DNA of 64,000 nucleotides from Paenibacillus terrigena DSM 21567. GTDB taxonomy: Bacteria > Bacillota > Bacilli > Paenibacillales > Paenibacillaceae. Where the stretch lies: assembly GCF_000374845.1 (NCBI RefSeq), contig NZ_KB895418.1, forward strand, positions 124,001-188,000, written 5' to 3'. The notes beneath the pieces are model-generated. The model was not told the DNA's origin. It ran no database searches and saw only the letters and a program-made list of their open reading frames with translations. Shown here piece after piece: positions 17,286 through 26,897 of the stretch. Every line of letters starts with the position of its first letter. The first letter of the stretch is position 1. The translations under genes and the position numbers were made by a program.

Positions 17286-17323
17286 TTTGGCGATAGAATG
17301 ATTCCTTTAAGGGGGTGAAACGA

Positions 17324-18322
17324 TTGGTTGATGTATTGTCACAAAATGAGATCGATGCCTTGCTTGCGGCACTATCTTCTGGCGAGATGGATGCAGAGGA
17401 ACTGAAGAAAGAAGAATCGCAGAAGAAAATTAGATCTTACGATTTTAAGAGAGCAGTTCGTTTCTCCAAGGATCACATTCGAAGTTTGACGCGAATACAC
17501 GAGAACTTTGCTCGGTATTTGACGACGTATTTTTCAGCGCAATTACGTACTTTTGTGCAAATTAGCGTCGTGCAGGTCGAACAATTGCCGTATGACGAAT
17601 TTATCCGATCAATTCCAAAAATGACGATATTAAACATTTTTGAAGCAGAGCCGCTTGAAGGTCGAATGGTTCTTGAGGTTCACCCTAACGTAGCTTTTGC
17701 GATGGTTGATCGTTTACTCGGCGGCACCGGCGTGGCTCCTTCCAAAATAACTGCCTTGACAGAGATCGAGACAATGGTCATGGAACGGATTTTCAGCAGA
17801 GCATTTGATAGTCTTCAAGAAGCTTGGAAGACGGTCATCGACATTGCACCGCGACTCGAAGCACTTGAGACAAACCCGCAATTTATGCAAATTGTTTCAC
17901 CGAATGAGACGATTGCGTTAATCTCGTTAAGCACCAAAATTGGTGATACGACAGGGATGATCAATCTATGTATCCCACACGTTGTTATTGAACCGATTAT
18001 GCCTAGATTGTCGGTACATCATTGGTTCGTCTCTCAGAAGAAATCGAGAGTTCCTGAAGAAGTCGAGGTACTGCGACAACGGGTGAATAAAGCGAGATTA
18101 CCGTTAATTGCTGAGTTGGGTAATTCACAAATCTCCATACGCGAATTTTTAAGTTTATCGGTGGGTGATGTTATAACGTTAGAGAAAAAAGTTGAAGATG
18201 GCCTATCGATCCGCGTCGGAGAGAAATTGAAATTTCTCGGCAGTCCTGGTGTTGTTAAAGATCGCGTGGCGATTCAAATTGATGAAATTGTGAGCGAAGG
18301 GGTTGAAGAATTTGACGAGTAA
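17324..18322 (+). CDS. fliM: Flagellar motor switch protein FliM
   Basis: C-ring protein that binds CheY-P. The 332-aa product starts with the CheY-binding motif VLSQNEIDALLAAL, then the CheC-like middle domain (YDFKRAVRFSKDHIRSLTRI, MVDRLLGGTG) and the C-terminal SpoA/FliN-like domain (LSLSVGDVITLEKKVEDGLS). TTG 17324 is preferred because AAGGGGGTG just upstream is the ribosome site; GTG 17315 lies inside it. Overlaps the start of fliY by 11 bases. Confidence 0.95.
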   Translation: MVDVLSQNEIDALLAALSSGEMDAEELKKEESQKKIRSYDFKRAVRFSKDHIRSLTRIHENFARYLTTYFSAQLRTFVQISVVQVEQLPYDEFIRSIPKMTILNIFEAEPLEGRMVLEVHPNVAFAMVDRLLGGTGVAPSKITALTEIETMVMERIFSRAFDSLQEAWKTVIDIAPRLEALETNPQFMQIVSPNETIALISLSTKIGDTTGMINLCIPHVVIEPIMPRLSVHHWFVSQKKSRVPEEVEVLRQRVNKARLPLIAELGNSQISIREFLSLSVGDVITLEKKVEDGLSIRVGEKLKFLGSPGVVKDRVAIQIDEIVSEGVEEFDE

Positions 18323-19589
18323 AGACTATTTATCTCAAGAGGAAATTGATGCTCTACTGAATCAATCCTCAGCATCTAATACAGATGAGGGTTCGAAGTC
18401 TGAAATTTCCATCAATGATTATTTAACCGCACTGGAACAAGATGCTCTTGGGGAAATTGGAAATATTACGTTTGGAAGTGCAGCAACGGCGCTGTCCACA
18501 CTTCTTGGGAAAAAAGTCGACATTACGACCCCACAAGTGTCCATTATTTCACGTGAGAATTTCAGCAGTGAATTCCCTAAACCGCATGTCGCAGTACATG
18601 TGACATATGTAGATGGGTTTGAAGGCATTAATTCATTGGTGATTCATACGAGAGACGCACAGGTCATTGCGAATTTGATGCTTGGTGGAGACGGGCAGAT
18701 TACTGAGGATGAAGAACTGAATGAGATTCATATCAGTGCTGTACAAGAAGCCATGAATCAAATGATGGGATCCTCTGCAACGTCGATGTCGACGATCTTT
18801 AATCGGTTTGTAAATATCTCGCCTCCTGGTATTGATATTCTCAATATTGAGAGTGGTAGAGGGCTCCAGAAGCTACCTACGGAAGACTATCTGGTTAAAG
18901 TTTCGTTCCGCTTAATTATCGGAGATTTGATTGATTCGACGATCATGCAGCTTCTCTCTATTTCTTTTGCCAAGGAGTTAGTTGCATCGCTATTGGGTGA
19001 TGCCGCTGAACCAGAAGCGCCAGCACCGGTTGTGAATGAGCCTGTGGTCGCGAGTGAACCAGCTGCACCAATGTTTGTGGATCCGAGTGCAGGCTTTAGT
19101 GCCGTCGATCCTACGATGCCTTATGCGGAACAACCACATGCGCAGCAACCGATGATGGCTCAGCAGCAAATGCATGGGCAGCCGATGTATGCACAACCAC
19201 AAGGTTATCAACAACCAGGTTATGGTGGGCCGATGGGTCAACCTTCGATGATTGGTAATGCTGCGAATCGAAATGTGCAGCAAGTTCAATTTGCTAGTTT
19301 TCAGAATACTCCTTATTTACAGACAGAGGAAACTAATCTAAATTTATTATTAGACATTCCGCTGAAAGTGACTGTAGAATTAGGTAGAACCCAGAAGCAA
19401 ATTAAGGAAATTCTCGAATTATCGCAAGGATCGATTATTGAATTGGACAAGCTCGCAGGGGAACCTGTCGATATATTGGTGAACAACAAGTTAATTGCCA
19501 AAGGTGAAGTTGTCGTAATCGATGAGAATTTTGGGGTTCGTGTCACAGATATCGTAAGCCAATGGGATCGTATTCAAAAACTACAATAG
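18312..19589 (+). CDS. fliY: Switch protein and CheY-P phosphatase FliY
   Basis: Gram-positive FliN homologue fused to a CheC-like phosphatase. The 425-aa product has an N-terminal CheY-binding peptide YLSQEEIDALLNQ, a CheC-type domain with both active-site helices visible (DALGEIGN and SAVQEAMN, each with the E...N pair), a Pro/Gln/Met-rich linker at about 235-310, and a C-terminal FliN/SpoA domain (LLLDIPLKVTVELGRTQKQI). TTG 18312 is favoured over TTG 18303 because AAGGGG at 18297-18302 is too close to the latter. Both phosphatase sites look intact. Confidence 0.93.
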   Translation: MTSKDYLSQEEIDALLNQSSASNTDEGSKSEISINDYLTALEQDALGEIGNITFGSAATALSTLLGKKVDITTPQVSIISRENFSSEFPKPHVAVHVTYVDGFEGINSLVIHTRDAQVIANLMLGGDGQITEDEELNEIHISAVQEAMNQMMGSSATSMSTIFNRFVNISPPGIDILNIESGRGLQKLPTEDYLVKVSFRLIIGDLIDSTIMQLLSISFAKELVASLLGDAAEPEAPAPVVNEPVVASEPAAPMFVDPSAGFSAVDPTMPYAEQPHAQQPMMAQQQMHGQPMYAQPQGYQQPGYGGPMGQPSMIGNAANRNVQQVQFASFQNTPYLQTEETNLNLLLDIPLKVTVELGRTQKQIKEILELSQGSIIELDKLAGEPVDILVNNKLIAKGEVVVIDENFGVRVTDIVSQWDRIQKLQ

Positions 19590-19610
19590 CTCTAGGGAGG
19601 ATTTTTTAAC

Positions 19611-19976
19611 ATGTCAAACCGTATTTTAGTCGTAGATGATGCAGCTTTTATGAGAATGATGATTCGTGATATTCTGACGAAGAATGGGTATGAAGTCGTA
19701 GGTGAAGCACAAGATGGTGCACAAGCAATTGAGAAGTTTAAAGAATTCAAACCAGATTTGGTAACGATGGATATTACGATGCCTGAAATGGACGGCATCT
19801 CTGCATTGAAAGAAATTAAGAAATTGGATGGTTCAGCAAAAGTAATCATGTGCTCCGCGATGGGACAACAAGCGATGGTTATCGATGCGATTCAAGCAGG
19901 AGCTAAAGACTTTATCGTGAAACCGTTCCAAGCTGATCGGGTTATTGAAGCGATTAAGAAGACGTTAGGATCCTAA
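19611..19976 (+). CDS. cheY: Chemotaxis response regulator CheY
   Basis: Single-domain receiver, 121 aa. Acidic pocket at VVDDAAFM (Asp9/Asp10), phosphorylated Asp54 in LVTMDITMPEMDG, conserved switch Ser/Thr in VIMCSAMGQQ, and Lys in DFIVKPFQ. CheY-P binds FliM and FliY to change rotation; CheA phosphorylates it and CheC/FliY remove the phosphate. Very strong conservation, strong ribosome site GGGAGG. Same place as in B. subtilis. Confidence 0.97.
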   Translation: MSNRILVVDDAAFMRMMIRDILTKNGYEVVGEAQDGAQAIEKFKEFKPDLVTMDITMPEMDGISALKEIKKLDGSAKVIMCSAMGQQAMVIDAIQAGAKDFIVKPFQADRVIEAIKKTLGS

Positions 19977-19981
19977 TTCGA

Positions 19982-20533
19982 ATGATTTCGTTCCTAGCAG
20001 TAGATTCAGACACAAATAATAATATGAGCTACTCTGGCGCAGTGATGAATATCGTCTGGGTGCTCATCGTTCTCGTAATCATTATCTTTCTAATCGTGTT
20101 TGTCATTCGATTCCTAGGACAGAAAAATCGCAACTGGAGCCGAAACCAAGCGATTCGTACGCTTGGGGCGATCGGGCTTGCGCAGAACAAATCGATGCAA
20201 GTGGTTGAGATCGGGGATTCGATCTACATTATCGGTGTTGGCGAAGATATACGTCTCATCGATAAAGTATCGGATCCTGATGAGGTTGCGGTTATTCTAG
20301 CTTCTTTTGAGCAGAATCAATCCAAACAGGGGCAAGAAATCGCGCCCTTTATCTCGAACTTGATGAAGAAACTTCGTAAATCGGAGGATTCGGCGCCTAT
20401 CTCGCAGGAGGAACTGAATACCTCCTTTCATGAAGTGTTCCAGAGCAAGTTAAACCGAGTGACAAGCCGGAAGCAGAAGGTAGAGGAATTGCTTCAGGAC
20501 GAAAATAATTCAGATCGGTTGATGGACAAATGA
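19982..20533 (+). CDS. fliO: Flagellar biosynthesis protein FliO (FliZ of Bacillus)
   Basis: Membrane helper for assembly of the FliP export pore. The 183-aa product has one transmembrane helix at about residues 22-44 (IVWVLIVLVIIIFLIVFVIR), then a cytoplasmic FliO domain (RTLGAIGLAQNKSMQVVEIG, IYIIGVGEDIRLID) and a charged tail. The N-terminal 20 residues are poorly conserved and no good ribosome site precedes ATG 19982, so the exact start is uncertain; ATG 20024 is another option. Stop overlaps the fliP start by four bases. Confidence 0.87.
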   Translation: MISFLAVDSDTNNNMSYSGAVMNIVWVLIVLVIIIFLIVFVIRFLGQKNRNWSRNQAIRTLGAIGLAQNKSMQVVEIGDSIYIIGVGEDIRLIDKVSDPDEVAVILASFEQNQSKQGQEIAPFISNLMKKLRKSEDSAPISQEELNTSFHEVFQSKLNRVTSRKQKVEELLQDENNSDRLMDK

Positions 20534-21288
20534 ACAAAAAAGTATTGGTATGCTTAACCGTTGTATTGTTCTTGGCATCGCTGATGGTTGTACAATCTGC
20601 ATTTGCGGCAGACCCTATTCCCAATATACATTTTCAAATTGGCGATGGTGGTGAAAAGCCCGGTACGAGCTCGTTATCTTTATTGCTGATTATCACGATA
20701 TTAAGTGTGGCACCTGCGATATTGCTTCTTATGACGAGCTTTACACGCATTGTGATCGTACTCGGGTTCGTACGAACCTCCCTTGGGACTCAGCAGATGC
20801 CTCCCAATCAAGTATTAATAGGTTTAGCGTTATTCATGACGCTATTCGTGATGTCTCCTACAATATCTGAAGTGAACAAAGTTGCCTTGCAACCCTATCT
20901 AAATGCCCAAATTTCTCAGACGCAGGCACTAGAAAAGGCCGCAATTCCGATGAAGAAGTTCATGTTCAAGCAGACAAGGGAGAAGGATTTATTGCTTTTT
21001 ATGAAATACACAAAGACGGAGAAGCCAAAGAGCTATGAAGACATTCCAATTTCAGTACTCGTACCTGCGTTCGCAATAAGTGAGCTGAAGACTGCGATGC
21101 AGATGGGTTTTATGATCTTCATTCCGTTTCTTGTTATTGATATGGTCGTGGCGAGTACGCTTATGGCCATGGGGATGATGATGCTTCCGCCGGTCATGAT
21201 CTCATTACCATTCAAAATATTACTGTTTATACTGGTCGATGGTTGGTATCTTGTTGTGAAGTCATTGTTAACAAGCTTTGGCACATAA
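20530..21288 (+). CDS. fliP: Flagellar export gate protein FliP
   Basis: Pore subunit of the flagellar type III secretion gate. The 252-aa product has a cleavable signal peptide (about 1-27, ending SAFAADP), then the FliP core with LLMTSFTRIVIVLGFVRTSL, QMPPNQVLIGLALFMTLFVM, and the C-terminal helices FMIFIPFLVIDMVVASTLMA and MMMLPPVMISLPFKILLFIL. Length and signatures are normal. Overlaps fliO by four bases. Confidence 0.97.
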   Translation: MNKKVLVCLTVVLFLASLMVVQSAFAADPIPNIHFQIGDGGEKPGTSSLSLLLIITILSVAPAILLLMTSFTRIVIVLGFVRTSLGTQQMPPNQVLIGLALFMTLFVMSPTISEVNKVALQPYLNAQISQTQALEKAAIPMKKFMFKQTREKDLLLFMKYTKTEKPKSYEDIPISVLVPAFAISELKTAMQMGFMIFIPFLVIDMVVASTLMAMGMMMLPPVMISLPFKILLFILVDGWYLVVKSLLTSFGT

Positions 21289-21318
21289 CGGATCAGGACA
21301 GATAGAAGGAGGACGCAA

Positions 21319-21588
21319 GTGACCACGGATTTTATTATCGGGCTTGCTGGTCAAGCAGTATATACTGTCTTGAAGGTTAGTGCGCCAATGCTTGTGCTGG
21401 GATTGCTCGTTGGACTTATCATTAGTATTTTTCAGGCGACGACGCAGATTCAAGAGCAGACACTCGCTTTTGTTCCTAAAATCGTTGCGGTAATGCTGGC
21501 CCTTCTCATTTTTGGACCATGGCTCTTAACAACCATGATTGATTTCACGACCAATATTCTTGACAATTTAAATCAATTTATCGGGTAG
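21319..21588 (+). CDS. fliQ: Flagellar export gate protein FliQ
   Basis: Small two-helix subunit wrapped around the FliP/FliR pore. The 89-aa product has helices at about 15-38 and 50-75 and the family stretch ISIFQATTQIQEQTLAFVPK. Start is GTG with AGGAGG upstream. Typical length (about 89 aa). Between fliP and fliR. Confidence 0.95.
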   Translation: MTTDFIIGLAGQAVYTVLKVSAPMLVLGLLVGLIISIFQATTQIQEQTLAFVPKIVAVMLALLIFGPWLLTTMIDFTTNILDNLNQFIG

Positions 21589-21598
21589 GCGTGAGCGA

Positions 21599-22393
21599 AT
21601 GGATTTTATACAAGAGGCTCTCCCTGTTTTTTTGCTAATTTTTTGTCGGATTTCAGCGTTTTTTGTAGCTGCTCCTGTCTTTTCATCTCGAAATGTGCCG
21701 AATCAGTTTAAGATTGGTTTGTCATTTTTCGTAGCATTGATTATTTACTTAAGTTATGGCTTAAGCCAGAGGGTACCCTTCGATACCCACTACATATTGC
21801 TTGTTATGAGAGAAGTGCTTGTTGGATTACTCATTGGTTATTGCGCGGTTTTGTTCATGTCAGTTATTAATACAGCAGCGAGCTTTATAGATATGCAGAT
21901 CGGGTTCGCGATGGCGAATGTGATTGATCCGTTATCCGGCCAATCTTCTCCCATTATGGGGGGCTTCAAATATGCCGTTGCTATTCTATTATTCCTGATC
22001 ATGAACGGCCATCATTATATGCTCGATGCGATGTTTAAGAGCTATGAATGGATGCCATTATCAAATGACGTGTTCCAGCGAATATATGATGGGAGTATCT
22101 CAACATTCCTTGTCACGACATTTGCGAATACTTTTCTGCTCGCATTCCAACTTGCAGCCCCGATCGTGGTTGCCTTGTTCTTAACGGATGTAGGACTTGG
22201 ATTTCTTGCGCGGACAGCTCCGCAATTTAACGTATTCGTCATCGGGATTCCGCTCAAAATTATTGTGGGCTTAGCGATTCTACTACTCGTGATCCCAGGT
22301 CTTGCTTATTTATTTCAACAGCTTTTTGGTACGATGTTCGATTCCATAGAACAGTTAATTCAATTGATGGGTCATTCAGGTGCTGCAACGTGA
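21599..22393 (+). CDS. fliR: Flagellar export gate protein FliR
   Basis: Export gate component nucleating the FliPQR channel. The 264-aa product has about six membrane helices and the conserved segments FFVAAPVFSSRNVPNQFKIG and INTAASFIDMQIGFAMANVI followed by DPLSGQSSP. The C-terminus includes FNVFVIGIPLKIIVGLAILL. The stop lies close to the first possible flhB starts, giving a tightly coupled pair. Confidence 0.95.
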   Translation: MDFIQEALPVFLLIFCRISAFFVAAPVFSSRNVPNQFKIGLSFFVALIIYLSYGLSQRVPFDTHYILLVMREVLVGLLIGYCAVLFMSVINTAASFIDMQIGFAMANVIDPLSGQSSPIMGGFKYAVAILLFLIMNGHHYMLDAMFKSYEWMPLSNDVFQRIYDGSISTFLVTTFANTFLLAFQLAAPIVVALFLTDVGLGFLARTAPQFNVFVIGIPLKIIVGLAILLLVIPGLAYLFQQLFGTMFDSIEQLIQLMGHSGAAT

Positions 22394-22410
22394 AAAGAGG
22401 AGGGGTAACG

Positions 22411-23505
22411 GTGAACTTGCGGTATCAACTGGACCTTCAACTTTTTTCACAGGAAAAAACGGAGAAAGCGACACCGAAAAAACGGCAGGAATCTAGACAA
22501 AAAGGTCAAGTCGCGAAAAGTTCGGATCTGTCAGGGGCTTCTGTCTTGTTAGGCGCATTTATGTGTCTGCTCATGCTTGGTGGATTCTTCAAAGAACGAT
22601 TAATGAATCTCTTTACAGAGCCACTGCTGCATCATATGAATATTTCGTTCACCCAGGAGACCATATTGCAATTTTTTGGACAAATGGCTTTGAAAATATT
22701 AATTTTCATGGCGCCCATATTCATTATTGCAATTTTACTTGGACTCTTAGCGAATTATTTGCAAGTGGGGTTCTTATTTACGGGAGATCCGATTAAGGTG
22801 AAGCTGAGTAAGATCAATCCGATCAATGGGTTCAAGAACATTTTCTCGATGCGATCGCTCGTAGAATTTATGAAGTCGATTATTAAGCTAACTGTGATTG
22901 GCCTTCTCGTGTATACATCCATTATCGGACAGAAAGCAGAAATTTTGCAGCTCTCGCATCAATCGATTGAACACATTTTCACTTTTGCAGCGAAAGTAAC
23001 ACTAGGTCTTGGGATCAAGATCGCTGCCGTATTGCTTGTACTCGCAGGTCTTGATTATCTGTACCAACGTTATGAACATGAGAAGAGTCTTCGCATGTCC
23101 AAGCAAGATATTAAAGATGAATATAAAAAAATGGAAGGGGATCCGTTGATAAAAGGAAAGATTCGTGAACGTCAACGCCGCATGGCCTTATCACGTATGA
23201 TGCAGGAAGTGCCCAAAGCGGATGTGATTATTACGAATCCAACGCACTTTGCTGTCGCCATTAAATATGACGCCACAATGATGCAAGCGCCACAAATTAT
23301 CGCAAAGGGGCAAGATTACGTCGCTCTAAAAATTAAGGAATTAGCCAAAGAACACAACATCGTTACGATGGAGAACAAACCGCTTGCGCGTGCTCTATAT
23401 GCGCGGACGGAGATCGGAGATTCCATCCCTGCAGATCTGTTCCAAGCGGTAGCAGAAGTATTGGCATATGTCTACAAGTTAAAAGGCAGAGTCAAATCTC
23501 GGTAG
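22411..23505 (+). CDS. flhB: Flagellar export switch protein FlhB
   Basis: Controls the change of export from rod/hook to filament substrates. The 364-aa product has an N-terminal EKTEKATPKKRQESRQKGQV segment, four membrane helices, and a cytoplasmic domain with the autocleavage motif N-PTH in VIITNPTHFAVAIKYD. GTG 22411 is preferred over GTG 22390 because GAGGAGGGG at 22397-22405 is six bases upstream. The first residues (MNLRYQLDLQLFSQEKTEKA) then match the family. Confidence 0.95.
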   Translation: MNLRYQLDLQLFSQEKTEKATPKKRQESRQKGQVAKSSDLSGASVLLGAFMCLLMLGGFFKERLMNLFTEPLLHHMNISFTQETILQFFGQMALKILIFMAPIFIIAILLGLLANYLQVGFLFTGDPIKVKLSKINPINGFKNIFSMRSLVEFMKSIIKLTVIGLLVYTSIIGQKAEILQLSHQSIEHIFTFAAKVTLGLGIKIAAVLLVLAGLDYLYQRYEHEKSLRMSKQDIKDEYKKMEGDPLIKGKIRERQRRMALSRMMQEVPKADVIITNPTHFAVAIKYDATMMQAPQIIAKGQDYVALKIKELAKEHNIVTMENKPLARALYARTEIGDSIPADLFQAVAEVLAYVYKLKGRVKSR

Positions 23506-23523
23506 AAAGGGAGGTAGCGAATC

Positions 23524-25557
23524 ATGAAAATAAGAGATATTACTGTTCTCGCAGGCATTATTGGTATCGTGCTTATGATGGTCCTGCCCATCCCTTCATG
23601 GCTGTTGGACGTATTATTGATCATTAACATCTCGACGGCGTTAATGATTCTTCTTATAGCGATGAATTCTAAGGAAGCATTACAGTTCTCGATTTTCCCA
23701 GCTTTATTGCTCATCACGACGTTATTCCGATTAGCCCTTAATATCTCGACAACGAAGTTGATCTTGACGCATGGTGAAGCTGGACATGTTGTCGCGACCT
23801 TCGGCCAATGGGTTGCGCAAGGTGAAATAGCGGTTGGTTTTGTTGTTTTCCTCATCTTGGTTGTCGTTCAATTTATCGTTATTACGAAGGGTTCTGAACG
23901 GGTAGCTGAGGTAGCAGCACGTTTTACCCTCGATGCGATGCCAGGGAAGCAGATGAGTATTGATGCGGATTTGAACGCAGGACTCATCAATGAGCAGCAA
24001 GCAAAGGAACGGCGCTCGAAGATTGAGAAGGAAGCAGATTTCTACGGTGCAATGGACGGGGCGAGTAAATTCGTCAAAGGGGATGCCATTGCATCGATTA
24101 TCATTCTAATCATCAACTTAATCGGCGGATTTATTATCGGTATGGCTGTTCATGGTATGCCTTTTGGTGAAGCCCTTAGCCGATATACGATTCTATCGAT
24201 TGGGGATGGCTTGGTGAGCCAGATCCCAGCATTGCTGATCTCAACAGCAGCAGGTCTAATCGTGACGCGTGCGGCATCGGATGGTAACTTGGCACAAGAT
24301 CTTAGTGCGCAGGTGTTTGCTTATCCGAAGCTAATCTATATTGTCGTCGGTACGATTACGATCCTTGGATTGTTTACACCGATCGGCCCATGGGCTACGC
24401 TGCCATTCGGAGCTCTATTATTGTTCGCTGCGCGGAAGATGCAGAAGACGATGGATAAGAAGCAAGCGGAAGAAGAGCTTCAAGTGGAAGAGCAGCAGAT
24501 TGAAGAAGTACGGAGTCCTGAAAGTGTGATTAACTTACTGCAAGTTGATCCGATTGAATTCGAATTTGGGTATGGTCTGATTCCGTTAGCAGATACGCAA
24601 CAGGGTGGAGACTTACTCGATCGTATCATTATGATCAGGCGTCAATGTGCTTTAGAACTAGGACTTGTGGTCCCTGTTATCCGAATTCGCGACAATATTC
24701 AACTAAAACCGAACGAATACGTCATAAAAATTAAAGGAAATACAGTGGCTGGCGGTGAATTATTAATTAATCATTACTTGGCCATGAGTCCTGGGTATGA
24801 TGATGACTCAATAACAGGGATTGACACAACGGAACCGGCTTTTGGCCTACCTGCGCTATGGATCGATGAGCCTACGAAGGAACGTGCCGAATTGGCGGGT
24901 TATACCGTGGTTGATCCACCTTCCGTCGTTGCGACGCATCTTACGGAGATTATTAAGAAGCACGCACATGAGTTGCTAGGTAGACAAGAGACGAAAGCCC
25001 TAGTAGACAACGTCAAGGAATCTTATCCGGTTCTTGTCGACGAGCTGATCCCGAACATACTCACAGTTGGTGAAGTACAGAAGGTACTGGCGAAGTTACT
25101 TCGTGAGAAAATTTCGATTAGAGACCTTGTGACCATCTTTGAGACGCTTGCTGACTATGGGGCGTATTCGAAAGATCCTGAAGTATTAACGGAATACGTG
25201 CGTCAATCCCTTTCCAGACAAATTACACAGCAATTTACATCACAAGGCGAGACACTACGAGTTATCACAGTGGGTCCTGCATTAGAGAAGAAAATTGCCG
25301 AGAGTGTACAGTCTTCTGACCAAGGCAGCTATTTGGCGTTAGATCCGAATTCAACGCAAGTTGTGTTCCAGAAGATAACGGAACAAGTACAGCGATTAAT
25401 CCAATCAGGTCATCAACCGGTCGTATTGACATCACCAACGATTCGAATGTATTTGCGTCAAGTGATAGAACGAATGATGCAGGATATTCCCGTATTATCT
25501 TATAGTGAATTAGAACCGAATGTCGAAATTCAAAGTGTAGGGGTGGTGAACTTATGA
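23524..25557 (+). CDS. flhA: Flagellar export gate protein FlhA
   Basis: Large export gate component that docks chaperone-substrate complexes and uses ion flow. The 677-aa product has about eight membrane helices in the first 320 residues, the FHIPEP signature RFTLDAMPGKQMSIDADLNA near residue 138, an acidic/Gln-rich linker near 310-330, and a cytoplasmic domain from about 340 ending in SYSELEPNVEIQSVGVVNL. Length matches the family. Its stop overlaps the flhF start by four bases. Confidence 0.97.
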   Translation: MKIRDITVLAGIIGIVLMMVLPIPSWLLDVLLIINISTALMILLIAMNSKEALQFSIFPALLLITTLFRLALNISTTKLILTHGEAGHVVATFGQWVAQGEIAVGFVVFLILVVVQFIVITKGSERVAEVAARFTLDAMPGKQMSIDADLNAGLINEQQAKERRSKIEKEADFYGAMDGASKFVKGDAIASIIILIINLIGGFIIGMAVHGMPFGEALSRYTILSIGDGLVSQIPALLISTAAGLIVTRAASDGNLAQDLSAQVFAYPKLIYIVVGTITILGLFTPIGPWATLPFGALLLFAARKMQKTMDKKQAEEELQVEEQQIEEVRSPESVINLLQVDPIEFEFGYGLIPLADTQQGGDLLDRIIMIRRQCALELGLVVPVIRIRDNIQLKPNEYVIKIKGNTVAGGELLINHYLAMSPGYDDDSITGIDTTEPAFGLPALWIDEPTKERAELAGYTVVDPPSVVATHLTEIIKKHAHELLGRQETKALVDNVKESYPVLVDELIPNILTVGEVQKVLAKLLREKISIRDLVTIFETLADYGAYSKDPEVLTEYVRQSLSRQITQQFTSQGETLRVITVGPALEKKIAESVQSSDQGSYLALDPNSTQVVFQKITEQVQRLIQSGHQPVVLTSPTIRMYLRQVIERMMQDIPVLSYSELEPNVEIQSVGVVNL

Positions 25558-26897
25558 GAGTAAAACGTTATATCGTAGAGACCATGCCGACAGCGATGCA
25601 GCAAATTCGGGCAGAACTAGGGAATGATGCCGTCATTTTAAGTACGAAAGACCTATATATCGGCGGATTCCTCGGGATGTTCCGTAAGAAGCGTATCGAG
25701 GTGGTTGCGGCAGTCGATAAGGCTCCAGCACCATCTGCGAAATCGACGGATACTCGCCAAGTTCACGCCCTAACGACACAGCAAAAAGCAGTGGATGAAG
25801 GTGCAGTTGCTACGTTGATTGCGGCTGCATCCACTGCATCGAATAAGCACGTGGCATCGGCCTATCGCTCAGCTCAGAATCAGGATATCGGAACATCCGT
25901 CGCATCAGAGCAAGCAATTGCGCCTCCAGCACGAACGATCATTCAAGCTGAACCACCACAGGCGCCTGATCGGAGCCATATCATCAGCAGTGTGAAGACA
26001 AATCAGGTACAACCGGTTCGCGAAGAATTGATCTTTGATGAATTGCGTCAGGTGAAAGAATCGATTGCGAAATTATCGAAGCAGTCTATGGGTATTAATG
26101 AAGATGAAATTTATGAATCGGTTATTGCATCACTTCGAGAGCAAGAGATTGCACCACATGTGATAGATTCGTGGCTAGATCAGTATAAGCAAATACTTGC
26201 CCTCGAGGCTCAGGAAGGCTCAGCTGAACATTTTGCGGATTTTGTGCGAGAGCTGCTCAGACAGAATATTGCTTCCGTTGAACCGGAAGGCATACAGAGC
26301 CATACACGTGTCATCTATGTCGCTGGTCCTACAGGCGTAGGGAAGACAACAACTATAGCGAAGCTTGCAGCGGATCAATTATTCCGTCATGGGCGAAAGG
26401 TTGGGTTTATTACTTCAGATACATATCGGATTGCCGCAGTTGAGCAGTTACGTACGTATGCGACAATTCTCAATATACCATTAGAAGTTGTGAACTCGCC
26501 AGCTGATCTCATGCGAGCAATGAAGTCGCTTGAGCATTGTGATTTGATTTTTATGGATACGGCTGGCCGTAATTTCCGCAATGAACTTCTTGTCTCTGAG
26601 CTGAATAGTTTGTTGAAGCCATTAGATTCAAGCGAGACGTACCTGGTACTCAGCATGACCTCGAAATATCGGGACATGTCGAAGATCGTAGAGCATTTTC
26701 AGAAATATCAATTGGATAAGGTGATCTTCACGAAGCTGGATGAGACAGGTACCCATGGTTCAATTCTCAACGTTATCCATGACTATCATTTGAAATTGTC
26801 ATATATAACCGATGGGCAGAATGTGCCCGAAGATATTCGACTACTTCAACCCGAGCGGCTCATTCAACTTATTTTAGGAGAAGAAGTGAATGTATGA
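25554..26897 (+). CDS. flhF: Flagellar SRP-like GTPase FlhF
   Basis: SRP-family GTPase that helps set flagellar position and number. The 447-aa product has the FlhF N-terminal segment MRVKRYIVETMPTAMQQIRA, a low-conservation Ala/Gln-rich basic region (about 60-170), then the N and G domains with P-loop [18 protein letters not shown] near 260, SDTYRIAAVEQL, FMDTAGR and the base-specificity motif TKLDET. Overlaps flhA by four and flhG by eight bases. Confidence 0.95.
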   Translation: MRVKRYIVETMPTAMQQIRAELGNDAVILSTKDLYIGGFLGMFRKKRIEVVAAVDKAPAPSAKSTDTRQVHALTTQQKAVDEGAVATLIAAASTASNKHVASAYRSAQNQDIGTSVASEQAIAPPARTIIQAEPPQAPDRSHIISSVKTNQVQPVREELIFDELRQVKESIAKLSKQSMGINEDEIYESVIASLREQEIAPHVIDSWLDQYKQILALEAQEGSAEHFADFVRELLRQNIASVEPEGIQSHTRVIYVAGPTGVGKTTTIAKLAADQLFRHGRKVGFITSDTYRIAAVEQLRTYATILNIPLEVVNSPADLMRAMKSLEHCDLIFMDTAGRNFRNELLVSELNSLLKPLDSSETYLVLSMTSKYRDMSKIVEHFQKYQLDKVIFTKLDETGTHGSILNVIHDYHLKLSYITDGQNVPEDIRLLQPERLIQLILGEEVNV

